Below are positions 8,272-16,111 of a DNA stretch of 64,000 bases, in pieces (within the stretch, counting starts at the first letter, position 1; each line of letters starts with the position of its first letter). The stretch lies in contig DMYW01000053.1 in the NCBI GenBank assembly GCA_003482455.1, forward strand, positions 2,492 to 66,491, given 5' to 3'. The position numbers and the translations under genes are program-made. The notes under the pieces were generated by a model. That model saw nothing but the letters and a program-made list of their open reading frames with translations, was not told the DNA's origin and ran no database searches. The stretch comes from Rheinheimera sp. (GTDB lineage: Bacteria > Pseudomonadota > Gammaproteobacteria > Enterobacterales > Alteromonadaceae).

Positions 8272-8667
8272 ATGCGCCATCGCAAGAGTGGTCGTCAGTT
8301 AAACCGGAACAGCAGCCATCGTCAGGCTATGTTCCGCAATATGGCAAGCTCGCTGGTGAAGCACGAAGTCATCAAGACGACTCTGCCAAAAGCTAAAGAG
8401 TTACGCCGCGTAATCGAACCTCTGATTACATTGGCGAAAAACGACAGCGTTGCAAACCGCCGTTTGGCCTTTGCACGTACTCGTGACAAAGAAGTCGTAG
8501 GTCTGCTGTTCAACGTGTTAGGCCCGCGTTACAACACCCGTCCTGGTGGTTACACTCGTATTCTGAAGTGTGGCTTCCGTGCTGGTGACAACGCACCAAT
8601 GGCTTACATTGAGTTAGTTGACCGTCCAGAAGCTGCTCTGCCAGCTGAGGAAACTGCTGCTGAGTAA
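8272..8667 (+). CDS. rplQ: 50S ribosomal protein L17
   Basis: This 131-residue L17 starts MRHRKSGRQLNRNSSHRQAM and carries the rest of the family pattern (RNMASSLVKHEVIKTTLPKA, GGYTRILKCGFRAGDNAPMA). It ends in a short acidic, alanine-rich tail. It is the last gene of the alpha operon and is closed by a strong terminator 12 bases later. AAGGA lies before the ATG. Confidence 0.99.
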   Translation: MRHRKSGRQLNRNSSHRQAMFRNMASSLVKHEVIKTTLPKAKELRRVIEPLITLAKNDSVANRRLAFARTRDKEVVGLLFNVLGPRYNTRPGGYTRILKCGFRAGDNAPMAYIELVDRPEAALPAEETAAE

Positions 8668-8678
8668 TCAGTTTGCGT

Positions 8679-8706
8679 AAAAAAGCCGGCGTAAGCCGGC
8701 TTTTTT
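8679..8706 (+). terminator. Terminator of the alpha operon
   Basis: A6-GCCGGC, loop GTAA, GCCGGC-T6 forms a strong intrinsic terminator directly after rplQ. The A-run on the other side would let it work for the opposite strand, but no gene ends there. Confidence 0.95.
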
Positions 8707-8931
8707 ATTTTTAAGATACTCCAATCGTGAAACTCAAACCGATGGTTGAACCCAAGCTAACTTGGAGTTATCAATATCAGTCTGCTATTGCGCATTGTTC
8801 AAGCCTGTGCATTTGGAGCGCTTTAGCAGAGTTGTCGGCTGGCCAAGGGTTATGTCGAAGCTGGCGTTGCAAAAGCTATCTGGCGGTTAAACAACGGCGC
8901 TGGTGCCCATTTCAATCAAGGAGTTCGTTAG

Positions 8932-10734
8932 TTGCTGCGCGTTATTCAAGCCTTGATGGTGTTCGCTGTTGGTTTGGTGGTGAGTTGCTGGTCGGTGTCG
9001 ATAGAGGCGCGTGATCTTACTGTGACTTTGTCGGACGAGCAGACTCGGCAGCTTGCTAGTCATCGCGAATGGCAATTATTGATCCACGAATGGCAAGGCA
9101 AACCTCAGTTGACGGACCCGGCGTTTTTACTCAGTCGGGACGACTATTCGGCAGAGCGCGAACTTAAAGCGACGCTGAACCTTTATCGGTTATCACCACA
9201 AGCTGCATGGTGTCGGTTTCCAGCGCGAATAGCATGGCTAGCAGCGCAACAAGGGATAGCGCTAACTGAGTTACCCGAGCCGTCATGCGACAAGCTCGCA
9301 CAGTATCAAGCAGACGTGCCGTTCGAGCACTTAGAGCTGGTGTTTGCCACGGAAGTGCTGTCCTCAAGCACCTCGATGATGGGGCACGTTTTTTTGAAGG
9401 CCAGTGGCGCTAACGACGACGGTCTTTCGCAAGCTCACACCTTCGCCTACTTTACCAAAATAGAAACATTGAATCCGCTAGTCCTGTTGTACGATAACAC
9501 CATAGGTGGTATGCAAGGCTATATGGTCGTCCGTCCATTCCATGTGGACCTGGCGTTTTATCGGGATAAAGAGCAGCGCACTGTATGGCAGTTCGGACTG
9601 CTCGCGACGCCACAGCAGCTGCAATTGCTGCAACTGCACTTGTATGAAATCAAAGATACAAAAATCGACTACTACTTTCAGGCCTATAACTGTGCAACCC
9701 TGACGCTAGAGCTGTTGGCGCTGCTGAACCCAGATGTCTTGCAACAACGCGATTGGATTGTTACGCCAGCCGACGTCGTGAAAGCTGCAAAACACTACCA
9801 GCTAGTGCAAGACACGGATGTGGTGGTAGCTAAACCACAGCAGTATCGGCAACTCCAACGACATCTGACAACGCAACAGCGACAGCAGTTGGCTGAGTTG
9901 TCGCAAGAACCTTTAGCTGATACCACCTTGTATCAAAACGCGGCTGCCGAACAATACGCCCGTTTACTGACAAATGCTCAAGTCGAGCAGAGTACGCTAT
10001 CTCGCCAAGCGCAAATGGCGTTGTTGCAACCTTGGTCGGCAGATCCAAGCACGGCCCCCGACTATACACAACAGCCACATCCGGCTAAAACACTTGGTGA
10101 TAGTGTATTGAGTATGCAAGCGATGAGACAGGGTGAAGCGCAAGGTGCGCAGTTTCGCTGGCTTGCCAACGGCCATTTATTGCAGACAAATAACCAACAC
10201 TACCAAGCAGAATCTGAGCTGATGATGGGCAATATTGTGGCTCAGTATCAGCAACAACAATGGCGGCTGTCGGAATTTACTCTGTATAGCGTGACTAATT
10301 TACAAACAACGAGTGATTTATTCCCACGCTGGGCGGGGCGCTTTTATGTTGGGTATCATCCGGTATGGACAAATGATGGCTGGGACAGCCGCACCGAATT
10401 ATCTGCTGGAGGTGGCAAGAGCTTCGCACTGACACCAGATCTGACATGGTATTGGTTAGCGGATGTTGGTGCGACGACTGACTTTTCGGAGCATCGATTG
10501 TTTGCTGGCGCTTCGACCGGTATGTTATGGCAGTTAACTGAAACCCAAAAATGGTCAGCGGCGATAGAGCGCAATAGCGGCAAAGCGGCGCAACCCAGTG
10601 ATTATTTGCAGGCCCGTCTTGGCTGGCATTGGCAATGGTTTGACGATATGTTGCTTTCCATCGAAGTGAGCCGCTTAAAACATAAAGAAATAGACGAACA
10701 GCAAGCGTCGTTGCAATGGGCTTATTTCTACTAA
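8932..10734 (+). CDS. DUF4105 (Lnb-type) envelope protein with C-terminal barrel-like domain
   Basis: This protein of about 600 residues starts at TTG, supported by AAGGAG eight bases upstream, and begins with a signal peptide (MLRVIQALMVFAVGLVV...SIEA). The middle carries the DUF4105 pattern: SMMGHVFLKASG, HTFAYFTKIETLNPL, GGMQGYMVVRPF, and later YFQAYNCATLTLELL, which gives the conserved His and Cys of an NlpC/P60-like fold. The last 200 or so residues are short amphipathic strands rich in W, Y and F and end in WAYFY, as outer-membrane barrels do. I infer an outer-membrane-anchored hydrolase or peptidase-like domain; its substrate is unknown. It stands alone after the ribosomal block, and nadR follows after 34 bases. 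Confidence 0.8.
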   Translation: MLRVIQALMVFAVGLVVSCWSVSIEARDLTVTLSDEQTRQLASHREWQLLIHEWQGKPQLTDPAFLLSRDDYSAERELKATLNLYRLSPQAAWCRFPARIAWLAAQQGIALTELPEPSCDKLAQYQADVPFEHLELVFATEVLSSSTSMMGHVFLKASGANDDGLSQAHTFAYFTKIETLNPLVLLYDNTIGGMQGYMVVRPFHVDLAFYRDKEQRTVWQFGLLATPQQLQLLQLHLYEIKDTKIDYYFQAYNCATLTLELLALLNPDVLQQRDWIVTPADVVKAAKHYQLVQDTDVVVAKPQQYRQLQRHLTTQQRQQLAELSQEPLADTTLYQNAAAEQYARLLTNAQVEQSTLSRQAQMALLQPWSADPSTAPDYTQQPHPAKTLGDSVLSMQAMRQGEAQGAQFRWLANGHLLQTNNQHYQAESELMMGNIVAQYQQQQWRLSEFTLYSVTNLQTTSDLFPRWAGRFYVGYHPVWTNDGWDSRTELSAGGGKSFALTPDLTWYWLADVGATTDFSEHRLFAGASTGMLWQLTETQKWSAAIERNSGKAAQPSDYLQARLGWHWQWFDDMLLSIEVSRLKHKEIDEQQASLQWAYFY

Positions 10735-10768
10735 TAAACCAACAGCCGGCAAGAAGGACAAACACTCA

Positions 10769-11842
10769 ATGACCAAAATCGGCGTATTCCCAGGGAAGTT
10801 TTTGCCACCACACCGTGGTCACTTGACGGCGATTTTGCGCGCGCACGCCCTGTGCGACAAGTTGTATGTCGCCGTCAGCGAGCGCCCGATTGAAGATGGC
10901 CAGCTATGCGCTGAGGCCGGAATTCGTTATGTACCCGGTGTTTTGCGGCAACGCTGGCTGGCGCAGGAGCTACAAGGCCTTGGTATTGACGTGGTGCTGA
11001 TTGATGAAAGCAATATCGCACCGTTCCCTGATGGCTGGCACGATTATGCCGCTTTGGTCAAACAAGCAGTGCCAGCGCCGATCGATCTGATTTTTGGTGG
11101 CGAAGAGTCTTACCGAGCAGGACATAACCAGCATTTTGCGGGTATCGAATACCGCGTGCTCGATCCGCTGCGCTCGCAATGGCCAATCAGTGGCACGGAA
11201 ATTCGGCAAACACCTTACCAACATTGGGACTATATCGTCAGTGCGGCTAGGCCGTTTTTCGCCAAACGGGTGCTGATCACCGGGCCAGAATCCTGCGGCA
11301 AAACTACCTTGACCCATAAACTGGCTAAAGTGTTTTGCACCAGCTGGTCGTCAGAATTGGGGCGCCAGTATCAAATCGATGAAGTCGGCGGCAATGGTGA
11401 TTTGTTTGACCTCGATGACTTTAATCGCATCGCGCACCTGCAATACGAACAGGACTTAGAGGCGTTGAAACAGGCCAATAAAGTCTGCTTCTTCGACACC
11501 GATGCGGTAGTCACGGCGTTTTTTAGCGAGGTGTTTTTAGGCACAATCGCTGATCGGATCCCGCCTTACATAGACCCGTGCAAATATGATTTGGTGATCA
11601 TGTTGCAACCCACAGTGCCTTGGGTGGCGGATGGACTGCGTGAACTGGGTGACTCGCAAGTGCGACAACAAACCGCCAGCCAGCTGCTGGCGATGTATCA
11701 CGCCTATGGGTTTGCCACTGAGCAATTTCTGCTGGTGGAATCGCCAGATTATTACGAACGCTTAGAACTGTGCATCAGCGCTGTGACTAAGCTGCTGCAG
11801 CAAGGCTGGCGACTGCTGAGTACCGGTTGCCAAAGCGCTTGA
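10769..11842 (+). CDS. nadR: NadR-type nicotinamide-nucleotide adenylyltransferase / ribosylnicotinamide kinase
   Basis: The N-terminal nucleotidyltransferase domain has GKFLPPHRGH (residues 9-18) and SGTEIR (about 141-147), the ATP-binding motifs of NMN adenylyltransferases. The C-terminal kinase domain has the P-loop GPESCGKTT (about 171-179). Together they would phosphorylate ribosylnicotinamide and turn NMN into NAD. At 357 residues it lacks the N-terminal helix-turn-helix of E. coli NadR, so it should be an enzyme and not a repressor. Its 3' end overlaps the convergent glycosyltransferase gene by 91 bases. AGAAGGA precedes the ATG. Confidence 0.92.
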   Translation: MTKIGVFPGKFLPPHRGHLTAILRAHALCDKLYVAVSERPIEDGQLCAEAGIRYVPGVLRQRWLAQELQGLGIDVVLIDESNIAPFPDGWHDYAALVKQAVPAPIDLIFGGEESYRAGHNQHFAGIEYRVLDPLRSQWPISGTEIRQTPYQHWDYIVSAARPFFAKRVLITGPESCGKTTLTHKLAKVFCTSWSSELGRQYQIDEVGGNGDLFDLDDFNRIAHLQYEQDLEALKQANKVCFFDTDAVVTAFFSEVFLGTIADRIPPYIDPCKYDLVIMLQPTVPWVADGLRELGDSQVRQQTASQLLAMYHAYGFATEQFLLVESPDYYERLELCISAVTKLLQQGWRLLSTGCQSA

Positions 11843-12852
11843 ATGGCCGCTTTCGGCCAACAACCGAGCGCTAGGCGCTGGCGTAAAAGTTCGGGAAACG
11901 CCGCCGCCACATCGGCAAACTGTAAGTGATTGGCAGGTTGGTAATGCCATAACCAGTGTTCAATGCGTTCAGTGGAGAGTTCGCGGCACACATCGGCAAC
12001 TTGCAGTTGTTGCAGTGCTTTGGCGTTAGAAGCCTGTTCAGGTTGCCCTTGTAGCGCTTTGACCAAAATCCGCTTTTTTAGTTGTAGCGCTTCACTGATC
12101 AATTCAAATCCAGCGTTGCTTAACACGGCCTGCGCTTGTTGCAGAGCCTCGGCAAATCTCTGTAGATCAGGCTTTCGCCAATGCAGGTGCGGCGCGCTTG
12201 CTTCAGCGCCAGTCACCTGAGGGTGCACGATCACAAACTGATAGCGGGTCAGTGGCAACAACCAGCGCTGAATATCGGCGATATTCTCAAACGGCAAGTA
12301 CACCAATACCTGATTGCTGCACACCTCTGCCGGACGTAAATTCAAATGCAACAGCGGCGGCAGCAGCGGTGCGTCGAAGTGGTGCCAATGTAAACCTAGA
12401 CTGTCATTGGCGGGCGCAAAATACTTGAAAAGGAGCTGCTGGATCAGGCCAAACGGTACTTTCGGAATGTCGTAGCCAAACGCATATTGATGGCCTAATC
12501 CGATACACAAAGTCTGCTGCTGGCGCGCAGCCCATGCAGTGACAGGTTCAAAGTCCGTGAGCACCACGTCATAGCCTCGAGTGTCGAGCTGACGAATGTC
12601 GGAAAACAGCTGCCGGAGATTAGCGTGTCGTGCAGTCTGCCAACTGCTTAACCGACCTGCGTGAGTGTGTAGCGTCAGGCCCTGAAAACAGCGGAAGTCG
12701 CCAAACGCTTCCATTGCAAAGAACTGGTCGCGCGCACGCCCTGAAAACACAAAATCTAGCTCAAATCCGGCTTGTTGCAGTGGTTTCACGAGCGCTCGCG
12801 CTCGGCTGACATGGCCGTTGCCTGTCCCTTGTACTCCGTATAAAACGCGCAT
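11752..12852 (-). CDS. MJ1255/VC2487-family glycosyltransferase
   Basis: This 366-residue protein has a GT-B glycosyltransferase look. The N-terminal YGVQGTGNGHVSRARAL (residues 5-21) is the glycine-rich nucleotide-sugar loop typical of the MJ1255/VC2487 group. The C-terminal half has SNAGFELISEALQLKKRILVKAL, the donor-binding region of MurG-like enzymes. The acceptor is unknown. The last 30 residues (SSRQPCCSSLVTALMHSSKRS) are encoded inside the antisense strand of nadR and look unlike the rest, which suggests read-on past an older stop. A small membrane protein lies upstream on the same strand and could share the transcript. Confidence 0.82.
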   Translation of the reverse strand: MRVLYGVQGTGNGHVSRARALVKPLQQAGFELDFVFSGRARDQFFAMEAFGDFRCFQGLTLHTHAGRLSSWQTARHANLRQLFSDIRQLDTRGYDVVLTDFEPVTAWAARQQQTLCIGLGHQYAFGYDIPKVPFGLIQQLLFKYFAPANDSLGLHWHHFDAPLLPPLLHLNLRPAEVCSNQVLVYLPFENIADIQRWLLPLTRYQFVIVHPQVTGAEASAPHLHWRKPDLQRFAEALQQAQAVLSNAGFELISEALQLKKRILVKALQGQPEQASNAKALQQLQVADVCRELSTERIEHWLWHYQPANHLQFADVAAAFPELLRQRLALGCWPKAAIQALWQPVLSSRQPCCSSLVTALMHSSKRS

Positions 12853-12921
12853 CTGTCATGTACCTCGGCTGGCCCGCTTTACAGTGTTGCCAGCCGATGT
12901 GACATGACCATGAAGCCAGCA

Positions 12922-13176
12922 TTACAAAATGATGTGCCAGCGTCCTTTGAGCGTCAGTGCGACCAGCAAAAAGGCTAAACCCGCTGCAGCGATTGACCAA
13001 AACAACCAGCGACGACACTGCAGGGGTGGTTGCTTTTGCATACTGATCAGCAAAGCGGCATAACCGATGATCGGCCACAGCCAGCCCTGACTTTGACTGC
13101 AAACCAGAATAAACGCCATGGTGAATGGTAAGACGAGGACTGCATTGGACGATGTTGAAGTACATTGGAGTTTCAT
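12922..13176 (-). CDS. Small membrane protein, function unknown
   Basis: From the ATG at 13176 this frame encodes about 84 residues with three hydrophobic stretches (NAVLVLPFTMAFILVC, WLWPIIGYAALLI, RWLFWSIAAAGLAFLLVAL) and a short basic C-terminus. A TTG further upstream (13269) would add 31 residues, but these look non-coding and have no ribosome binding site. It lies 69 bases before the glycosyltransferase on the same strand, so a membrane role linked to that enzyme is possible. I do not recognise the family. Confidence 0.5.
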   Translation of the reverse strand: MKLQCTSTSSNAVLVLPFTMAFILVCSQSQGWLWPIIGYAALLISMQKQPPLQCRRWLFWSIAAAGLAFLLVALTLKGRWHIIL

Positions 13177-13301
13177 GATTTGGCTCACACTTTGGTTAAG
13201 GCTTTGGTTAAGATGGAACAACGTGTTCTTAGCCAAAGACACCGCAGTCAAGGATGCTGTGACAACCAAACTGTATTTATTAATTAAGAAGAGGGATTCT
13301 A

Positions 13302-14423
13302 GTGTTAGCTCTTATTCGGGGAAGTCGGTTGCTACCCGCTCATATCACTTTGCTACTGTCATTATGCGTCATGGCGCCACTCAAGGCACATGCTCAAAGC
13401 CATTTTGCAAAAGCGCTTGCTGAAGTCGCTGCTATCTGTAACGAAGGTGCATTGATCGACAAAGACATCGACCACTGTCAGCGCAGTATCGCTGCTCTTG
13501 AAGGGATCCAGCAGCGCAGCGAATTGACGTCGAACGAGCGTGAAGCTTTTACACAAACCTACGGCTTTGCCCTGTACAACAAAGCCGCCGCACAATTTGA
13601 GCAGCACAAACCCATCGATAAATCGGAGGTGCGCCGTTCTTTGGTGCTGATTGAAAAGATGGTAAACCGCATAGGGTTGGAAAACGTCTCGCCAGTGTTA
13701 ACTATGGTGATGCTCAAAGCAGCCCTGCGTTTTTTAGAGGACTCCGAGCTTGCGACTAAATACGCACGCGCCTGCGCCATCGCAGGGGATGCTCATTGTT
13801 CGCAGTTTGCGGCAAGTGGAGCATTGGCAGGTTTCGAGACGGGAAAACCAGATCTGCAAGCCGCGTACAAATGGTACAAACTGGCGATTTCGCAACAAAC
13901 AGATTCTGATTGCACACGTTTGATCACCTATGCACCAATGTCGATGCTGACTTTTTATTTTCCTGATCTAGATCCGGCCTATCCGTGGACTTATTGGCTG
14001 GCCAAAGTGAAAGCGGCTGATCAAAAGTGGCTAGAGTCAGGGGCTGAACCTGGTGGTTGTTCCCAGTTTGAAGTCTACCTGCAAGCCTATGTACAACTGC
14101 TGAGCACAAAACGTGACGCGACCGAGATGCTTGCTACATTGGACCAGTTAGCGGTAACAGCACCGCAGCGCGAGCTTGTGGCGCGTCTGCATCAACCGCA
14201 ATCCTTGTTAACGGTAGCGCGTCAATTTAACGACAAACAGGAATTGAGCCATTGTTACATTCAACTGAGCGCTGCTTTGTTATCACAACAAGCCGCCTAC
14301 TACCAAGCCGCGGAGGAAGGGGCGTGGGCGGCGCAGTTAACAACCTTGGCTGAGTTGCATTGTGATGATGTGGTCGGCGTGATTGACCTGCTGCAGCAAG
14401 CAGGCAAGTTGCCACGCCATTAA
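13302..14423 (+). CDS. Secreted protein of unknown function, possibly repeat-type
   Basis: This protein of 373 residues starts at GTG, with AGAAGAGGG seven bases upstream, and has a signal peptide ending near APLKAHAQ. The mature part is alpha-helical. The segment GKPDLQAAYKWYKLAISQ resembles a Sel1-like or TPR helix pair, but I see no clear repeat array. Five or six cysteines are spread through it (AICNEG, DHCQRS, RACAIAGDAHCSQ), suggesting disulfides in the periplasm. Its stop codon shares TTAA with the stop of the convergent VOC gene. No function can be assigned. Confidence 0.75.
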   Translation: MLALIRGSRLLPAHITLLLSLCVMAPLKAHAQSHFAKALAEVAAICNEGALIDKDIDHCQRSIAALEGIQQRSELTSNEREAFTQTYGFALYNKAAAQFEQHKPIDKSEVRRSLVLIEKMVNRIGLENVSPVLTMVMLKAALRFLEDSELATKYARACAIAGDAHCSQFAASGALAGFETGKPDLQAAYKWYKLAISQQTDSDCTRLITYAPMSMLTFYFPDLDPAYPWTYWLAKVKAADQKWLESGAEPGGCSQFEVYLQAYVQLLSTKRDATEMLATLDQLAVTAPQRELVARLHQPQSLLTVARQFNDKQELSHCYIQLSAALLSQQAAYYQAAEEGAWAAQLTTLAELHCDDVVGVIDLLQQAGKLPRH

Positions 14424-14809
14424 CCCAGCGGGCTACACAACTCGACTAACAAACCTTGGGGCGTGCGCAAAAATGCCACAGTCTGGCCCCAAGGTTTGAC
14501 CTTAGGCTCCGCTAACGCGCTCGCTCCTGCGGCGAGTGCAGTCTGATACGCTTTCGCGACATCCTCGGTGACCAAACCAATCTCACTGGCTTGTGGCGGT
14601 GCATCCAGTGAGCTGGCGGTAGCGCCACCCGCGAAATTGAGCTGAGATAATTCAAGCGCAGCAAAAGCAAGTTTGGTTTGGCCTGTGGCCAGTTCGCCAT
14701 ACATCCCAGACTCGTGCACAAAGGCTACCTCAAGAGCAAAGGCTTGCTGAAAAAACGCCAGCGTAGCAGGGACATCCTGCAAGTAAAAAATACTGTATCC
14801 AAAGTGCAT
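14420..14809 (-). CDS. VOC (glyoxalase/bleomycin-resistance) superfamily protein
   Basis: From the ATG at 14809, which has CCGGAG upstream, this frame encodes about 129 residues: MHFGYSIFYLQDVPATLAFF, then GLVTEDVAKAYQTALAAGA and FLRTPQGLLVELCSPLG. These are the two beta-alpha-beta-beta-beta halves of a VOC domain. The terminal Glu of LLVELCSP is at a metal-ligand position of the fold. Members include glyoxalases, dioxygenases and resistance proteins, so the substrate cannot be told. It follows the lipoprotein gene by 13 bases on the same strand and probably shares its transcript. Confidence 0.85.
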   Translation of the reverse strand: MHFGYSIFYLQDVPATLAFFQQAFALEVAFVHESGMYGELATGQTKLAFAALELSQLNFAGGATASSLDAPPQASEIGLVTEDVAKAYQTALAAGASALAEPKVKPWGQTVAFLRTPQGLLVELCSPLG

Positions 14810-14822
14810 GCTAGTCTCCGGC

Positions 14823-15410
14823 TTAACTCTCATTGGCAAAAGGCAGTTGCATCGCTTGTTGTAAGTCGGCTTCTAGTTTTAATAACGCGGCTTCATCAGT
14901 AAAACCGACACAGCCGTGGTAGTGGGAAATCGAATGACTCTGGCCGTTAATTCGCAAACTGATGCTGGTAGTTGGATGATCGGTTCGATAATTCGGGCAT
15001 AACTTACGGTTGCTCGGGTCGTAATGGCTGGCAAACCGCAGCACATTGGCTTGTTCAAGGAGTCTGGCTATTTTCAAAAAATCAGTCGGTGTGCGCTGAA
15101 TTCGTTGCATTGATTGGTTGCGTTCACGCAGTTGCAGTTCACCGTTTTTGAGCAGGGTCGCCTGAAACACTGGGCAGTTACCAAAGCAAGGACCGCGTTC
15201 GAGTCGAATAAAATCAACCGCCGGTAGATCGGCAGGGGCAGCTTCAACCGACTCTTCGGTCAATAACGCGGGGGCTTTTTTCGCAGCAGGGTGTGTGGAA
15301 GGCGTTGTCGTGTAATTAAGAGTAGCTGCTGGATCTGGACCTGATGATTGGGTTGGTTCTGCTTGGCAGCCGATTAACCCCAGCAGCAGAACAAAGATAG
15401 CGCGTTGCAT
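14823..15410 (-). CDS. DUF6438-like lipoprotein
   Basis: From the ATG at 15410, with GAGG upstream, the protein has 195 residues. It starts with a lipoprotein signal (MQRAIFVLLLGLIGC, lipid-modified Cys15), then a proline/threonine-rich linker. The folded domain begins at about residue 70 with FIRLERGPCFGNCPVFQATL, typical of the DUF6438 family, and ends with HYHGCVGFTDEAALLKLEADL. The paired cysteines (CFGNC) may be disulfide- or metal-bonded. The function is unknown. It precedes the VOC gene in the same direction. Confidence 0.75.
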   Translation of the reverse strand: MQRAIFVLLLGLIGCQAEPTQSSGPDPAATLNYTTTPSTHPAAKKAPALLTEESVEAAPADLPAVDFIRLERGPCFGNCPVFQATLLKNGELQLRERNQSMQRIQRTPTDFLKIARLLEQANVLRFASHYDPSNRKLCPNYRTDHPTTSISLRINGQSHSISHYHGCVGFTDEAALLKLEADLQQAMQLPFANES

Positions 15411-15639
15411 ATTGACCTCAACCAGCAAAAAAATAGAGCGCTCACCATAGCGGTTTTTTCACTGATATCGCAACTGCAGGTCCGCTGAGATTGTTTAAAT
15501 AGCAACTTGCTGTTTACTTATTGTTGAAATAATGAAACACTGCGTTCACTTGTGTGGTTGTTGCGTTCCAAGGATTGGTCCAGCAACTGCACAATTCACC
15601 CAAATGCCCCGAGGGTGTGTTGTGCGGACTTAGTCCATT

Positions 15640-15662
15640 AAAAGCCGGTATCACCGGCTTTT
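15640..15662 (-). terminator. Terminator after the Excalibur-domain gene
   Basis: AAAAGCCGG / CCGGCTTTT with a 5-base loop lies directly beyond the stop codon of the gene at 15669-16022. T residues flank it on both strands, so it could act in both directions; on the plus strand no gene ends nearby. Confidence 0.8.
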
Positions 15663-15668
15663 AACTTT

Positions 15669-16022
15669 TTAGCGAGCTGACTGTAAGCGCGAGTCGTTTT
15701 CACAGGGTTGGCCGTCATGATCGCCATCCATCTCGGTGTTTGGACAATGCACTACAAAATACCGTGCTTCCGCTAACGATCTCATTTCAGAACAATATCT
15801 GCGGCCGTCGCATTCAAAAACGGCGGATGGCGATGCGGGTTCGGCTGCGCCAACCTCTGGCCATGGCGTTTCTGAAAACACCGCGCTATTCACATTGCTC
15901 GACAACGACTCGGTAGTTTCAGTCGCCGGTTCAGGCGGATCCTCAGCGGCAGATTTTGAATGTTCGACGGCAAAAGCCCCAACGCAGATCAATAACAGCA
16001 GAAAAAACGTTTGATTAGACAT
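15669..16022 (-). CDS. Secreted protein with C-terminal Excalibur calcium-binding domain
   Basis: From the ATG at 16022 this is a protein of about 117 residues with a signal peptide (MSNQTFFLLLLICVGAFAVEH), an acidic, proline-rich and serine-rich linker, and a C-terminal domain FECDGRRYCSEMRSLAEARY...NTEMDGDHDGQPCEN. This is the Excalibur domain with its DxDxDGxxCE calcium loop and paired cysteines. Such domains are usually attached to secreted nucleases or cell-surface proteins; here it stands alone. The start is uncertain because no ribosome binding site is seen. Confidence 0.8.
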   Translation of the reverse strand: MSNQTFFLLLLICVGAFAVEHSKSAAEDPPEPATETTESLSSNVNSAVFSETPWPEVGAAEPASPSAVFECDGRRYCSEMRSLAEARYFVVHCPNTEMDGDHDGQPCENDSRLQSAR

Positions 16023-16111
16023 GTTTAATTTACACGAATACAACAATTGGTCTGAGTTTAATCAAACTGTAACTAATTGTGCAATCGAAAAGTCTAATAA
16101 ATGACGTGCTG

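Noticed and set aside
8727..9014. Open frame of 95 codons after the alpha operon
   Set aside because: It overlaps the start of the DUF4105 gene in another frame, has no ribosome binding site and its product resembles no protein.
12761..13165. Open frame of 134 codons on the minus strand
   Set aside because: It is a shadow that covers the small membrane protein and the start of the glycosyltransferase; its composition is not protein-like.
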